A stretch of DNA of 14,532 bases from DATKDF01 sp035512795 (GTDB lineage: Bacteria; Acidobacteriota; Vicinamibacteria; Vicinamibacterales; SCN-69-37). The notes beneath the pieces are model-generated. The model had not been told where the DNA came from. It was given only the letters and a program-made list of their open reading frames with translations, and made no database searches. Position numbers and translations under genes: made by a program. Location: NCBI GenBank assembly GCA_035512795.1, contig DATKDF010000193.1, forward strand, positions 1 through 14,532, read 5' to 3'. Position 1 is the stretch's first letter. Every line of letters starts with the position of its first letter. Shown here one piece after another: positions 1 to 6,355 of this stretch.

Positions 1-20
1 GGAATGGAAGGAAGACCACG

Positions 21-323
21 ATGACGATGCACAACCCACCCCACCCCGGCGACTTCGTCCGGACCGAGATCCTCGAGCCCCTGCGGCTGTCGGTCTCTGC
101 CGCCGCCAGGGTCCTCGGCGTATCCCGCCCGACGCTCTCGACGCTGCTCAACGGCCACTCGGACCTCTCCGGCGAGATGGCCCTGCGGCTCGAGAAGGCC
201 TTCGGCGTGAAGATGGACACGCTCATGCGCATGCAAAGCGCATTCGATATCGCACGCGCCCGCCGGAAGGGCACCAAGATCAAGGTGAAGCGCTACACCG
301 CTTCCGCGCTCTCGCTCGGATAG
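21..323 (+). CDS. higA: HigA-family antitoxin (XRE-type HTH)
   Basis: This 100-residue protein matches the HigA class of toxin-antitoxin repressors, which bind their own promoter and neutralise a HigB/RelE-type mRNA-cleaving toxin. The start of the family, with a PHPGDFVRTEIL block at residues 7-18, is clear. It is followed by an XRE helix-turn-helix at about residues 23-50 (SVSAAARVLGVSRPTLSTLL, then NGHSDLS). The C-terminus is basic (KIKVKRY). A GGAAGGA Shine-Dalgarno sequence sits just before the ATG at 21; an in-frame ATG two codons later is also possible. In HigBA modules the toxin gene normally lies immediately upstream, which here is outside the window, so its presence cannot be judged. 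The next gene is a second small regulator 13 bases downstream, which suggests co-transcription. Family assignment is firm; function as an antitoxin in this strain is inferred. Confidence 0.88.
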   Translation: MTMHNPPHPGDFVRTEILEPLRLSVSAAARVLGVSRPTLSTLLNGHSDLSGEMALRLEKAFGVKMDTLMRMQSAFDIARARRKGTKIKVKRYTASALSLG

Positions 324-336
324 CGCGCGCGGGACG

Positions 337-969
337 ATGGCGATGGCGCTGACCAGCAAATTCGAGGACACCGCGCGGGAGCGCCTGCAACGCGAGCCCC
401 CGTTCAGGAAAGCGCTCCTAAAGGAAGCCGTCGCTTGCCTGCTCTCGGGCGACGTCGAGACCGGCATGGCCGCCTTGCGGGCCCATATCAGAGGGCCGAT
501 GGGATTCGGCGCCCTGGCCCGGCGCACACGCCGGCCGGAGCGCAGCCTGATGCGGATGCTGGAACCTGGCGCCAACCCGAAAGCCCAGGCGCTCCTCGAG
601 GTCATCGCAGAGCTGCAGCGGGCCGAGGGCGTCCAGTTCCGGCTCTCTTACGCGTCCTGGCTCAATCAAGTCGAGCGCTGGTTCGCGGGCCTCGAAGCGA
701 AGCAACTCCGCCGCGGGGCGCACACCAGCGGTGCGCATGCTGGACGCGGCGATCCTGGAACACATCCACGCGTCCACCGAGGCCAACGACGCGGGCAAGG
801 CCTTCGTGTGGACGAAGTCCGCCGACGACATTCTCGCGAGCATCGTCCGGTTCGCCCAGCGCACCATCGACGTGCATGCGACGCGGTGACTTATGCCACG
901 AACCACGTTTCCAGGACACTAGCCTCGATCCACTCTCTGGTCAGCCCTCCTGTAGTGGCGCCAGGCTGA
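337..969 (+). CDS. Addiction-module antidote-like regulator fused out of frame to an IS630 remnant
   Basis: Residues 1 to about 102 resemble the small DNA-binding proteins annotated as addiction-module antidotes or transcriptional regulators. They begin MALTSKFEDTARERL and contain FRKALLKEAV, LLSGDVETGMAALR and a helix-turn-helix ending SLMRMLEPGANPKAQALLEVIAELQRAEG. Family members normally end a few residues after this last block. Here the frame instead continues at about base 646 into YASWLNQVERWF, the C-terminal signature of IS630 transposases. It then loses the transposase frame near base 730, and everything from about residue 132 to the stop at 967-969 is out-of-frame translation. The native start may be the ATG at 343, because the family usually starts MALT. 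No relE-like partner is visible downstream. The regulator domain could still fold with a long artificial tail, or the gene may be dead. Confidence 0.6.
   Translation: MAMALTSKFEDTARERLQREPPFRKALLKEAVACLLSGDVETGMAALRAHIRGPMGFGALARRTRRPERSLMRMLEPGANPKAQALLEVIAELQRAEGVQFRLSYASWLNQVERWFAGLEAKQLRRGAHTSGAHAGRGDPGTHPRVHRGQRRGQGLRVDEVRRRHSREHRPVRPAHHRRACDAVTYATNHVSRTLASIHSLVSPPVVAPG
646..889 (+). pseudogene. IS630-family transposase, C-terminal remnant with frameshift
   Basis: The translation from 649 reads YASWLNQVERWFAGLEAKQLRRGAHTS. This is the conserved block holding the last acidic residue (the E of NQVE) of the IS630/Tc1-type DDE triad. One extra base near 730 breaks the frame. Resuming at 731 gives VRMLDAAILEHIHA, then KAFVWTKSADDILASIVRFAQRTIDVHATR and TGA at 887-889, which is the standard end of this family. 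Beyond the TGA the same frame encodes MPRTTFPGH and TAG (920-922), so the TGA may itself be a later nonsense change. The other two catalytic acids and the whole N-terminal part are absent, so this fragment cannot transpose. It abuts the regulator gene directly, with no intact element or obvious terminal inverted repeats in view. Confidence 0.85.
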
Positions 970-1540
970 CTGTTGCTGCCTTCCTCGGACCGAAGGCTTC
1001 TAGAGCAAAGCACGAAGTAGCGAAGGGCGATGAGTACGGATCTGGTGCCGGCTACGGGCGCATCGACAGTGACCGATCCGTGCAGTTCCACGTCCCGCTT
1101 GGCGAGAACGAGGTCATGATGGTCAGCCGCCGCGGCATAGAAACCGACCTCCGACGCATGGCCGACAAAGGGCCCCTCTTCGTGATAAGCGAAGAACTTC
1201 AGAAGGCGGTTGCGAAGCTCCTGAACAGTAGCTACGGGATTAGACGGGCTCGGGTGATCCTCGACGACGGAATCGCCCACGAGGGTGCAATCGCGTGGAC
1301 GCGTCACATCGTTTGGGTGAAAGGCCGCCCACTGCCGCCATTCGAGGCCAGGCTCTCCCCTTGAGGTCGAAGCCGACTCACAGTTGGGGCGCGACCTCCT
1401 AGCGCAATGCGCAACGACGCTTCGCTCCTGAGCGGCCTGGCCGGTGAGCAGCGCAAAGTGCCTCAGGCCTTGTGCGATCGGACGATGCTGTTCGAGGGAA
1501 GCGGCGTGCGGGGCCCTACGACCTTCGGCCCTTCGGCCCT
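923..1540. other. 618-base stretch without a secure gene
   Basis: No recognised coding region fills the space between the transposase remnant and the end of the secreted-protein gene at 1541. Both strands stay open for long distances, as is common in GC-rich DNA, but neither frame gives a family I recognise. The best candidate is a 94-codon plus-strand ORF at 1080-1364, listed separately. A small perfect hairpin, GCCTTC (978-983) with GAAGGC (992-997) around an 8-base loop, lies shortly after the remnant. Codon third positions are less GC-biased here than in the flanking genes, which fits decayed or imported DNA. Confidence 0.5.
1080..1364 (+). CDS. Possible small protein of unknown function (weak)
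   Basis: A GTG at 1080 or ATGs at 1116 and 1119 open a frame ending at TGA 1362-1364, giving 94, 82 or 81 residues. The product has plausible soluble-protein texture: EELQKAVAKLL in the middle, a run RRARVILDDGIAHEGAIAW, then RHIVWVKGRPLPPFEARL. About three quarters of third positions are G or C, lower than in neighbouring genes. No good Shine-Dalgarno sequence precedes any of the starts and no family is recognised. The opposite strand is also open across this stretch, so the direction is not certain. It may be the tail of an older gene cut by the IS630 event. Confidence 0.25.
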   Translation: MQFHVPLGENEVMMVSRRGIETDLRRMADKGPLFVISEELQKAVAKLLNSSYGIRRARVILDDGIAHEGAIAWTRHIVWVKGRPLPPFEARLSP

Positions 1541-1542
1541 TC
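1522..1542. repeat. Short tandem repeat CCTTCGGC x2.6
   Basis: CCTTCGGC occurs at 1522-1529 and 1530-1537, with a partial third copy CCTTC at 1538-1542. The last bases run into the complement of the stop codon of the leftward gene ending at 1541, so the repeat forms its immediate 3' flank. GGGCC at 1511-1515 can also pair with GGCCC at 1527-1531. There is no T-tract, so a Rho-independent terminator is not supported. Confidence 0.6.
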
Positions 1543-3349
1543 AGCGAGCGATCCGGACGTCCTGGACGACGCTTGCGCCATCGGCGATCTCGATCGGAAT
1601 GCCGCCGGGGGCCAGCGTCGCCAGAAACGCGGGGTCGTCGAGGTCGGCCGGATCCAGGTCGTCGAGCGCCACCAGGAGGTACGAGCCCGCGGGGAGATCG
1701 GATACGACGAACCCGCCCTCGGTGTCGGGGCGGGTTGCGCGCGTCCGGCGTGCGCGCGGCAGCCAGTGCTCGCGGTCGGCCGAGACGACCACGACGTGGT
1801 AGTCGAGAGCTGGCTGGCCCTCCGACGACAGCAGCCGGCCGGACAGTTGCGACCGGCGGTTGGTGAACGTCAGGACGGCGCCGGTCACACTGGTCGCCCG
1901 GAAGATCAGCGGCGTATCCAGCACGTCGCGGCCACCGATGATGACCGACCGCAGCCACCAGCCCCCGGCCGAGGGCAACGTAACGGTCGGCCGGTACTCG
2001 CCAGGCAGAATCCCTCGGACCTCGAATGTGCCGTCAGCCGCAAATTGCCCGGCCGCCGGGAACGATCGACCGAACGACGTGCCGTTCAGCGACGAGCTGC
2101 CGCCGAGACCCGGCGGCGGCTGAAGTGACAGACGCAGCTTCGCCAGATCGTCGACGGGCGGCGGACCGTCACCGACAAGCTCGGCGTGGCCCGAGAACGT
2201 CATGGCCGGCTGCAGCGTCAGCGTGACCGCATCGATGTCGCGTCCGTCGACGGTAACCTCCGCGGTCGCAAACAGCGGCTCCGGCCTGAGGACGCGGGCC
2301 GTGAGCGTGTAGTCGCCCGGCGGTACGTTCGTGTACCTGAACCGGCCGTCGGGACCCGGCCGCTCCGTGAGAATCGGCGCGTTCAAGGACGACGGCGTCG
2401 GAGCCATCGAGCCCGCGATTGACACCTGAATCCCCTCGACCGGGCCGCCCGGGTTGACGACGACCCCCTGCACATGCGCGGCCGGGACGGCGACGAGCGC
2501 CACGTCGACGCCGGCTCGTTCCTCCCCAATGCCGACGTCCACGACCTGGGCCAGCGCGCGGTTCGGCGTGCCAGGGTGGTACAGCGGCGCCCAGGTGAAC
2601 TTCCGCGGCGATTCGCGGGCCGGTTCCGGCGTCGGGTTCGCCGGCATCACCGGCGGGTTGGTCCTCTGTCGCAGTTCCTGGAAGATGCGATCGATCTCCG
2701 CCGACGCCGGCGCGCGCGCCTCGCCGCCCAATTCCGACGCCGGCACGGCCGCGACGAAGTAGCGGCCCGGGGCGAGCCCGAACGCGCGATAGGCGCCCTG
2801 GTCGTCGGTGACGATCCGCGAGTCGCGCGAAGCGAGGAGTGACGGCGCCTGGCTCGGACGGAAGACCAGGATCGGGACACCGGGGGCCGGTTCGCCGGTG
2901 TCGTGCGTCACGCGCCCGGTGATGACCGCGCCCGGCGCCATGTAGAGCGAGACGTCCCGAACGACCTGGCCCGCGCCGACCGACAGGCGACGGCCGATCC
3001 GCCCCGGCCGCGCTGCGCCGTACTCGGCATCGACAAAGCCGGCGCGTGACGCCCTGAGACCGTAGCGGCCAGCGACCAGGCCGGTGAACGCGAACCGGCC
3101 GGAATCATCGGTGATGACGCTCTGCGCCGAACCGGTCTCGCTCTCGAGAGTGACGATGGCCCGCCGGGCCGGCACCTGCGCCGCCTCGGCAATCAGCACG
3201 ACACCCTCGACGGCCGAGGTGCCTTGCGGACCCCGCTGGCCGCCCTCGCCCCGATGACCGCCCTGCACCACGACTGGCGCGTGGCAGAGCGTCGCCGCAC
3301 CGAGCATCACGGCGAGGATGGTCCGCGAGCGTCCCGTGGCGGCCGTCAT
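1541..3349 (-). CDS. Secreted carboxypeptidase-regulatory-like domain protein (602 aa)
   Basis: This looks like an exported protein made of beta-sandwich CarboxypepD_reg/Cna-B-like modules. A signal peptide (residues 1 to about 29, hydrophobic core ILAVMLGAATLCHAPVVV) is followed by a Gly/Arg-rich linker. The first module is at about 46-112, with DDSGRFAFTGLVAGRYGLRA. A second module is at about 141-203, with GRVTHDTGEPAPGVPI and DDQGAYRAFGLAPGRYFVAAVP. Further modules include VVVNPGGPVEGIQVSI and a last one near the C-terminus with LSGRLLSSEGQPAL and DLPAGSYLLVALDD. No peptidase catalytic residues, TonB box or beta-barrel are seen, so it is not an enzyme on this evidence. Its ATG overlaps the TGA of the upstream paralogue (ATGA at 3346-3349), implying translational coupling. 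Such proteins are common in Acidobacteriota; their ligands are unknown. Confidence 0.85.
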   Translation of the reverse strand: MTAATGRSRTILAVMLGAATLCHAPVVVQGGHRGEGGQRGPQGTSAVEGVVLIAEAAQVPARRAIVTLESETGSAQSVITDDSGRFAFTGLVAGRYGLRASRAGFVDAEYGAARPGRIGRRLSVGAGQVVRDVSLYMAPGAVITGRVTHDTGEPAPGVPILVFRPSQAPSLLASRDSRIVTDDQGAYRAFGLAPGRYFVAAVPASELGGEARAPASAEIDRIFQELRQRTNPPVMPANPTPEPARESPRKFTWAPLYHPGTPNRALAQVVDVGIGEERAGVDVALVAVPAAHVQGVVVNPGGPVEGIQVSIAGSMAPTPSSLNAPILTERPGPDGRFRYTNVPPGDYTLTARVLRPEPLFATAEVTVDGRDIDAVTLTLQPAMTFSGHAELVGDGPPPVDDLAKLRLSLQPPPGLGGSSSLNGTSFGRSFPAAGQFAADGTFEVRGILPGEYRPTVTLPSAGGWWLRSVIIGGRDVLDTPLIFRATSVTGAVLTFTNRRSQLSGRLLSSEGQPALDYHVVVVSADREHWLPRARRTRATRPDTEGGFVVSDLPAGSYLLVALDDLDPADLDDPAFLATLAPGGIPIEIADGASVVQDVRIAR

Positions 3350-5358
3350 CGGATCGACCTCAGCACGACGTCCCGGGTGATCTGCTCCGTCCAGTCCACG
3401 CGAATCATCTCGGCGCCGGCAGCGGCGAGGGCCAGGAACCCGGCATGCTGCCAGCCGGCCAGCGGCAACTCGTCGACGGCCATTACGAAATACTGGCCGG
3501 CCGGGATCGACAACTCGTACGCCCCGCCGCTGTCAGCCACGCCCGCGCGCAGACGGGATGGCGCGAATCCGAACCGGGCCCACTGCCGGCGGTCGGTGGG
3601 AAACGCAATGACCGTCGATCCGGGTACCGCCTGCCCGTCGGCGTTTCGGACCACGCCGCCGATGGTCGCCAGGCGATTGGTCACGGTCACGACGACGTCG
3701 TTGAAGTCGTGTCCCGCCGCCGCGTCGAAGCCAACCTCGCCGAGGTCGCGGCCGTTCCAGGTCACCGACTTGATCGTCGGCGCGCCTTGAATGCGCAGCA
3801 GGTAGGTCCCGACCTTCAGGCCACTCACGCTGAACTCCTTCGTCGCGATCGTGTAGTCGCCTCGCGGAAGGCCAAGCGCCGCGTTGCCGTCGGCCGGGTC
3901 CGCGTAGACCGGGAGTCTCTCGGCGATCCCCGCAACGGGACCGGTCGGCGTGATCCTCGTGAACCTGGGCGGCTCTGCCTCGCCACCCTCCCAGATGACC
4001 CTCCCCCGAACGGTGACGGTCGGCCGGAGTTCGATGATCAGATTGTCGTGACCGCCGGCATCGACCGCGACCGGCACCTGCGCCCAGGTCGTCTCCTCAC
4101 CCCTCGAGGTCACGTAGCCGTAGCCCACGCTCGGCGGGGCCGAGGGAATCGACCCGGCGCCCATGCCGCTGCGGGAAAAGCCGGGCGGGTCGGGCAGGGT
4201 GGCTTGCAGGTTGTTGCCCATCGGCGTGTAGTGGTACTGCATCACGCTGCGGCCGGCCATGAGCGTATAGGTGCCGAGCGGTACGTTGACGAACGAGAAC
4301 CTCCCACCTGCGCCGACGACGGCCGTCGCCGCCTCGGCGCCGTACGCAAGTCCCTCGCTGCCCGGCGGCACGAGCCGCAGGACGAGCCCCGCCAGTTGAT
4401 CCGGAGGGCCGACCACCTGGCCTGAGACGCGAGCCGTGGCGACCGGTTCGACTCGAATGTCGATGCCTGTGAGATCGCGTCCGTACTCCGGCTCGATGAC
4501 CACCGCGGCACTGATCGAGCGGGCTGACGGGTAGAGCGTCGGCGCGTACGCCCGTGCCGCCCCCGGCGGCGTGAGGTACTGGCCGACCGCCAGCGCCACG
4601 CCGGCGTCGACGCCGATGGTCGCCGGCAGGGTCGGCGCGCGGCCCGCGCGCTCGGCGTTCTCGTACTGGGCGCGGGTGAGGCCGACCAGTTCGAGCGGCG
4701 CCGAGCCGGCCGGTACCGCCGCCTGGACCGACGGCACCTGAACGAGGTAGCGGCCGGGAACGAGGCCCGTCAGTCGGTAGGCCCCGCGATCGTCGGTCGT
4801 CGTGATGAGACCCGCCACGACGTGCTCGACGCCCGCCAGCATGATGAGCGGAAGGGCCCGAACCGGCACGCCGACGAGCGGCTCGCCGGCTTCGTCGATG
4901 ACCCGTCCGGTAACGGCACCGGGCTTCCAAAGCTCGACGTCGGCCCGGTCGAACCACTGGCCATCGGCCACCACGACGGCGGCGCCGGTGGTCGGTCCCG
5001 GGCCTTCCCGGCCGTAGCCGCCGTCGAAGTAGCCGATGCGGGCGACGTGCAGATGGTAGTCGTCGCCGGCAGCGACCTTCGTGAAGACGAAGCGGCCTTC
5101 GCTGTCGGTGGCCATCCGATCGACGGTCGGAGTGCGAAGCCTGGCATGAGTGGACAGCGTCACGACGGCGCCAGTGACAGGCCGCCCCGTGGTCCCATCG
5201 CGGACGACCCCGCTGATGGCGGATGTCCCGGGCGGACGCGGGGCTGTGGGTGCGAGGCCACCGGAGTTGACGACGACCACCTGCCGGCCGGCAGCGCCCC
5301 CCTCGTGGACAATGCCCACTGCCACAGTCAGCACCAGAAACACGACAGGCCTGATCAT
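3346..5358 (-). CDS. Secreted carboxypeptidase-regulatory-like domain protein (670 aa)
   Basis: This is a paralogue of the downstream gene with the same build. I chose the ATG at 5358 because it puts a proper signal peptide at the N-terminus (MIRPVVFLVLTVAVGIVHEG, residues 1-20). An in-frame ATG at 5439 would add 27 non-signal residues and nearly reach the divergent sigma gene. Module 1 is at about 47-118 (SAISGVVRDGTTGRPVTGAV, then DSEGRFVFTKVAAGDDYHLHV). Module 2 is at about 147-210 (GRVIDEAGEPLVGVPV, DDRGAYRLTGLVPGRYLVQVP). More beta-rich segments follow, and the end again has a QAVPGSTVIAFP and YELSIPAGQYFVMAVDE type module. It probably sits in the periplasm or on the outer surface. No Shine-Dalgarno sequence is obvious before 5358. 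It is first of a two-gene leftward operon facing an ECF sigma factor, which suggests but does not prove shared control. Confidence 0.83.
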   Translation of the reverse strand: MIRPVVFLVLTVAVGIVHEGGAAGRQVVVVNSGGLAPTAPRPPGTSAISGVVRDGTTGRPVTGAVVTLSTHARLRTPTVDRMATDSEGRFVFTKVAAGDDYHLHVARIGYFDGGYGREGPGPTTGAAVVVADGQWFDRADVELWKPGAVTGRVIDEAGEPLVGVPVRALPLIMLAGVEHVVAGLITTTDDRGAYRLTGLVPGRYLVQVPSVQAAVPAGSAPLELVGLTRAQYENAERAGRAPTLPATIGVDAGVALAVGQYLTPPGAARAYAPTLYPSARSISAAVVIEPEYGRDLTGIDIRVEPVATARVSGQVVGPPDQLAGLVLRLVPPGSEGLAYGAEAATAVVGAGGRFSFVNVPLGTYTLMAGRSVMQYHYTPMGNNLQATLPDPPGFSRSGMGAGSIPSAPPSVGYGYVTSRGEETTWAQVPVAVDAGGHDNLIIELRPTVTVRGRVIWEGGEAEPPRFTRITPTGPVAGIAERLPVYADPADGNAALGLPRGDYTIATKEFSVSGLKVGTYLLRIQGAPTIKSVTWNGRDLGEVGFDAAAGHDFNDVVVTVTNRLATIGGVVRNADGQAVPGSTVIAFPTDRRQWARFGFAPSRLRAGVADSGGAYELSIPAGQYFVMAVDELPLAGWQHAGFLALAAAGAEMIRVDWTEQITRDVVLRSIR

Positions 5359-5365
5359 CAGTTTG

Positions 5366-5411
5366 AATAGACACCAGCCACGGGCAGAAGTGTCATCGAC
5401 TTTTGACACTT
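5366..5411 (-). promoter_or_regulatory. Inverted repeat and possible promoter in the divergent gap
   Basis: AAGTGTCA (5388-5395) and TGACACTT (5404-5411) form a perfect 8-bp inverted repeat around an 8-base spacer. They lie in the 92-base gap between the leftward secreted-protein operon and the rightward sigma operon. The size and dyad symmetry fit an operator for a dimeric regulator. For the leftward gene, the complement of 5391-5396 reads ATGACA (5 of 6 to the -35 consensus). The complement of 5366-5371 reads TCTATT (4 of 6 to -10), with a long 19-base spacer. It would start transcription almost at the ATG. The rightward strand carries TTGACA at 5403-5408 but no convincing -10 at 16-18 bases. 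Site function is inferred; the repeat itself is plain. Confidence 0.4.
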
Positions 5412-5450
5412 TCGACCCGCACCGGGGTTGGTGGAACATAGGGCGATAAC

Positions 5451-5963
5451 GTGGTTGACGCCGAGCGCCTCTTCGCAGCGCACCGGGAGGGCCTGTTCCG
5501 GTATCTCTGCCGCATCGTCGGGCGCGCGGAGGCGGCCCAGGATCTGACTCAGGAGGTCTTCGTTCGCGTCGTCCGGACGGCGGTGCCGACAGAAGATCCG
5601 GCCGGTTCGCGCGCGTGGCTGTTCCGGATCGCGCGCAACCTGGCGCTAAACCATCTGCGTGATGCCCGGCGCAGGCCCGAGCCCGCCGTCCTGCTCGATC
5701 GGGCCCAGCCGGCCGTGCAGGAGCTTGGCGTGGCGCTGACCGAGGCGTTGAACGCGCTGTCGGAGGCCGACCGGGACGTCTTCCTGCTGCGCGAAACCGC
5801 AGGGCTCAGCTACGCGGAGATCGGGGTGGCCTGCGAGCTGTCGGTCGATGCCGTGCGTGCGCGTCTGCATCGGGCCCGCGTCGAGCTGCGGACGACGCTC
5901 GGCGACGCCATCGGCCGCCACCGGCGGCGGCCCGTCAGCCTGCATCACGGGGAACGGACATGA
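5451..5963 (+). CDS. ECF (extracytoplasmic function) RNA polymerase sigma factor
   Basis: This 170-residue sigma-70 family protein has only regions 2 and 4, the layout of ECF sigma factors. Region 2 spans about residues 7-72, with DLTQEVFVRV (31-40), the core-binding and -10 recognition helices, and RAWLFRIARNLALNHLRD. Region 4 spans about 97-148, with a helix-turn-helix LSYAEIGVACELSVDAVRARL followed by HRAR, which reads the -35 element. It starts with GTG at 5451, preceded by AGGG at 5440-5443. Its stop overlaps the next ATG (ATGA, 5960-5963), so it is coupled to the membrane protein downstream, the usual sigma/anti-sigma arrangement. Likely targets are its own operon and the divergent secreted-protein genes; that is inference. 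No extra C-terminal domain is present. Confidence 0.93.
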   Translation: MVDAERLFAAHREGLFRYLCRIVGRAEAAQDLTQEVFVRVVRTAVPTEDPAGSRAWLFRIARNLALNHLRDARRRPEPAVLLDRAQPAVQELGVALTEALNALSEADRDVFLLRETAGLSYAEIGVACELSVDAVRARLHRARVELRTTLGDAIGRHRRRPVSLHHGERT

Positions 5964-6355
5964 GCGAACCTCACGAGATGATCATCGACGCATTCCTCGA
6001 CGGTGAACCCGTCGACGCCGAGCGCCTCACCGAGGCGCTGGGCGACGCACCTGCGTGCCAGTACCTGGCCGACGTGCTGGTCCTCCGCGGCCTCGTCGGC
6101 AGCGACCCGGGAGCTGACGCGGTCGTCGCGCCCGCGCGCACGACCGCGGCGTCCCGCCGCACGTGGATCGCCGCGGCGGCCGTCGTCGTCGCGGCGGGCT
6201 CCGGCTTCGGTCTGGGCTGGCGCGCGGCCGGCAACCGCGCGGCGCTGATCGCGCCGCCGGGCAGCCCGGCCGTGGCCATCTCGGTGAGCGCTCCGGAACC
6301 CACCGCTGTGATCAGGCTGGAATCCGGTGTCGACTGGGATGAACGCCGATGGTGA
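5960..6355 (+). CDS. Probable single-pass membrane anti-sigma factor
   Basis: The 131-residue product has an acidic cytoplasmic N-terminal part (residues 1 to about 60). One membrane segment follows at about 69-88 (WIAAAAVVVAAGSGFGLGW, preceded by Arg-Arg). A short extracytoplasmic tail ends ESGVDWDERRW. This topology and the ATGA overlap with an ECF sigma gene are the basis for the call. The N-terminus lacks the HxxxCxxC zinc motif of ZAS anti-sigma factors, having only a single Cys (C33). It is therefore either an atypical anti-sigma domain or a different membrane partner. GGGGAACGGAC just before the ATG gives an acceptable ribosome site. The 3' end overlaps the next gene by seven bases. 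Confidence 0.65.
   Translation: MSEPHEMIIDAFLDGEPVDAERLTEALGDAPACQYLADVLVLRGLVGSDPGADAVVAPARTTAASRRTWIAAAAVVVAAGSGFGLGWRAAGNRAALIAPPGSPAVAISVSAPEPTAVIRLESGVDWDERRW

Noticed and set aside
891..1958. Long open frame on the minus strand crossing from the IS remnant into the secreted-protein gene
   Set aside because: Its start lies antisense-frame inside a well-supported gene and its composition is the Arg/Pro/Gly-rich pattern of GC-rich shadow frames. Only the part outside that gene (below 1541) stays ambiguous, and it matches nothing I recognise.
4097..5374. 425-codon minus-strand frame within the first secreted-protein gene
   Set aside because: It is a +1 shadow of the real 670-residue protein, made almost wholly of Arg, Gly and Ala, with no domain.
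5433..5437. GGAAC, a typical ECF -35 element, upstream of the sigma gene
   Set aside because: The matching -10 would fall inside the coding region after the GTG at 5451, so it cannot drive that gene from its annotated start.
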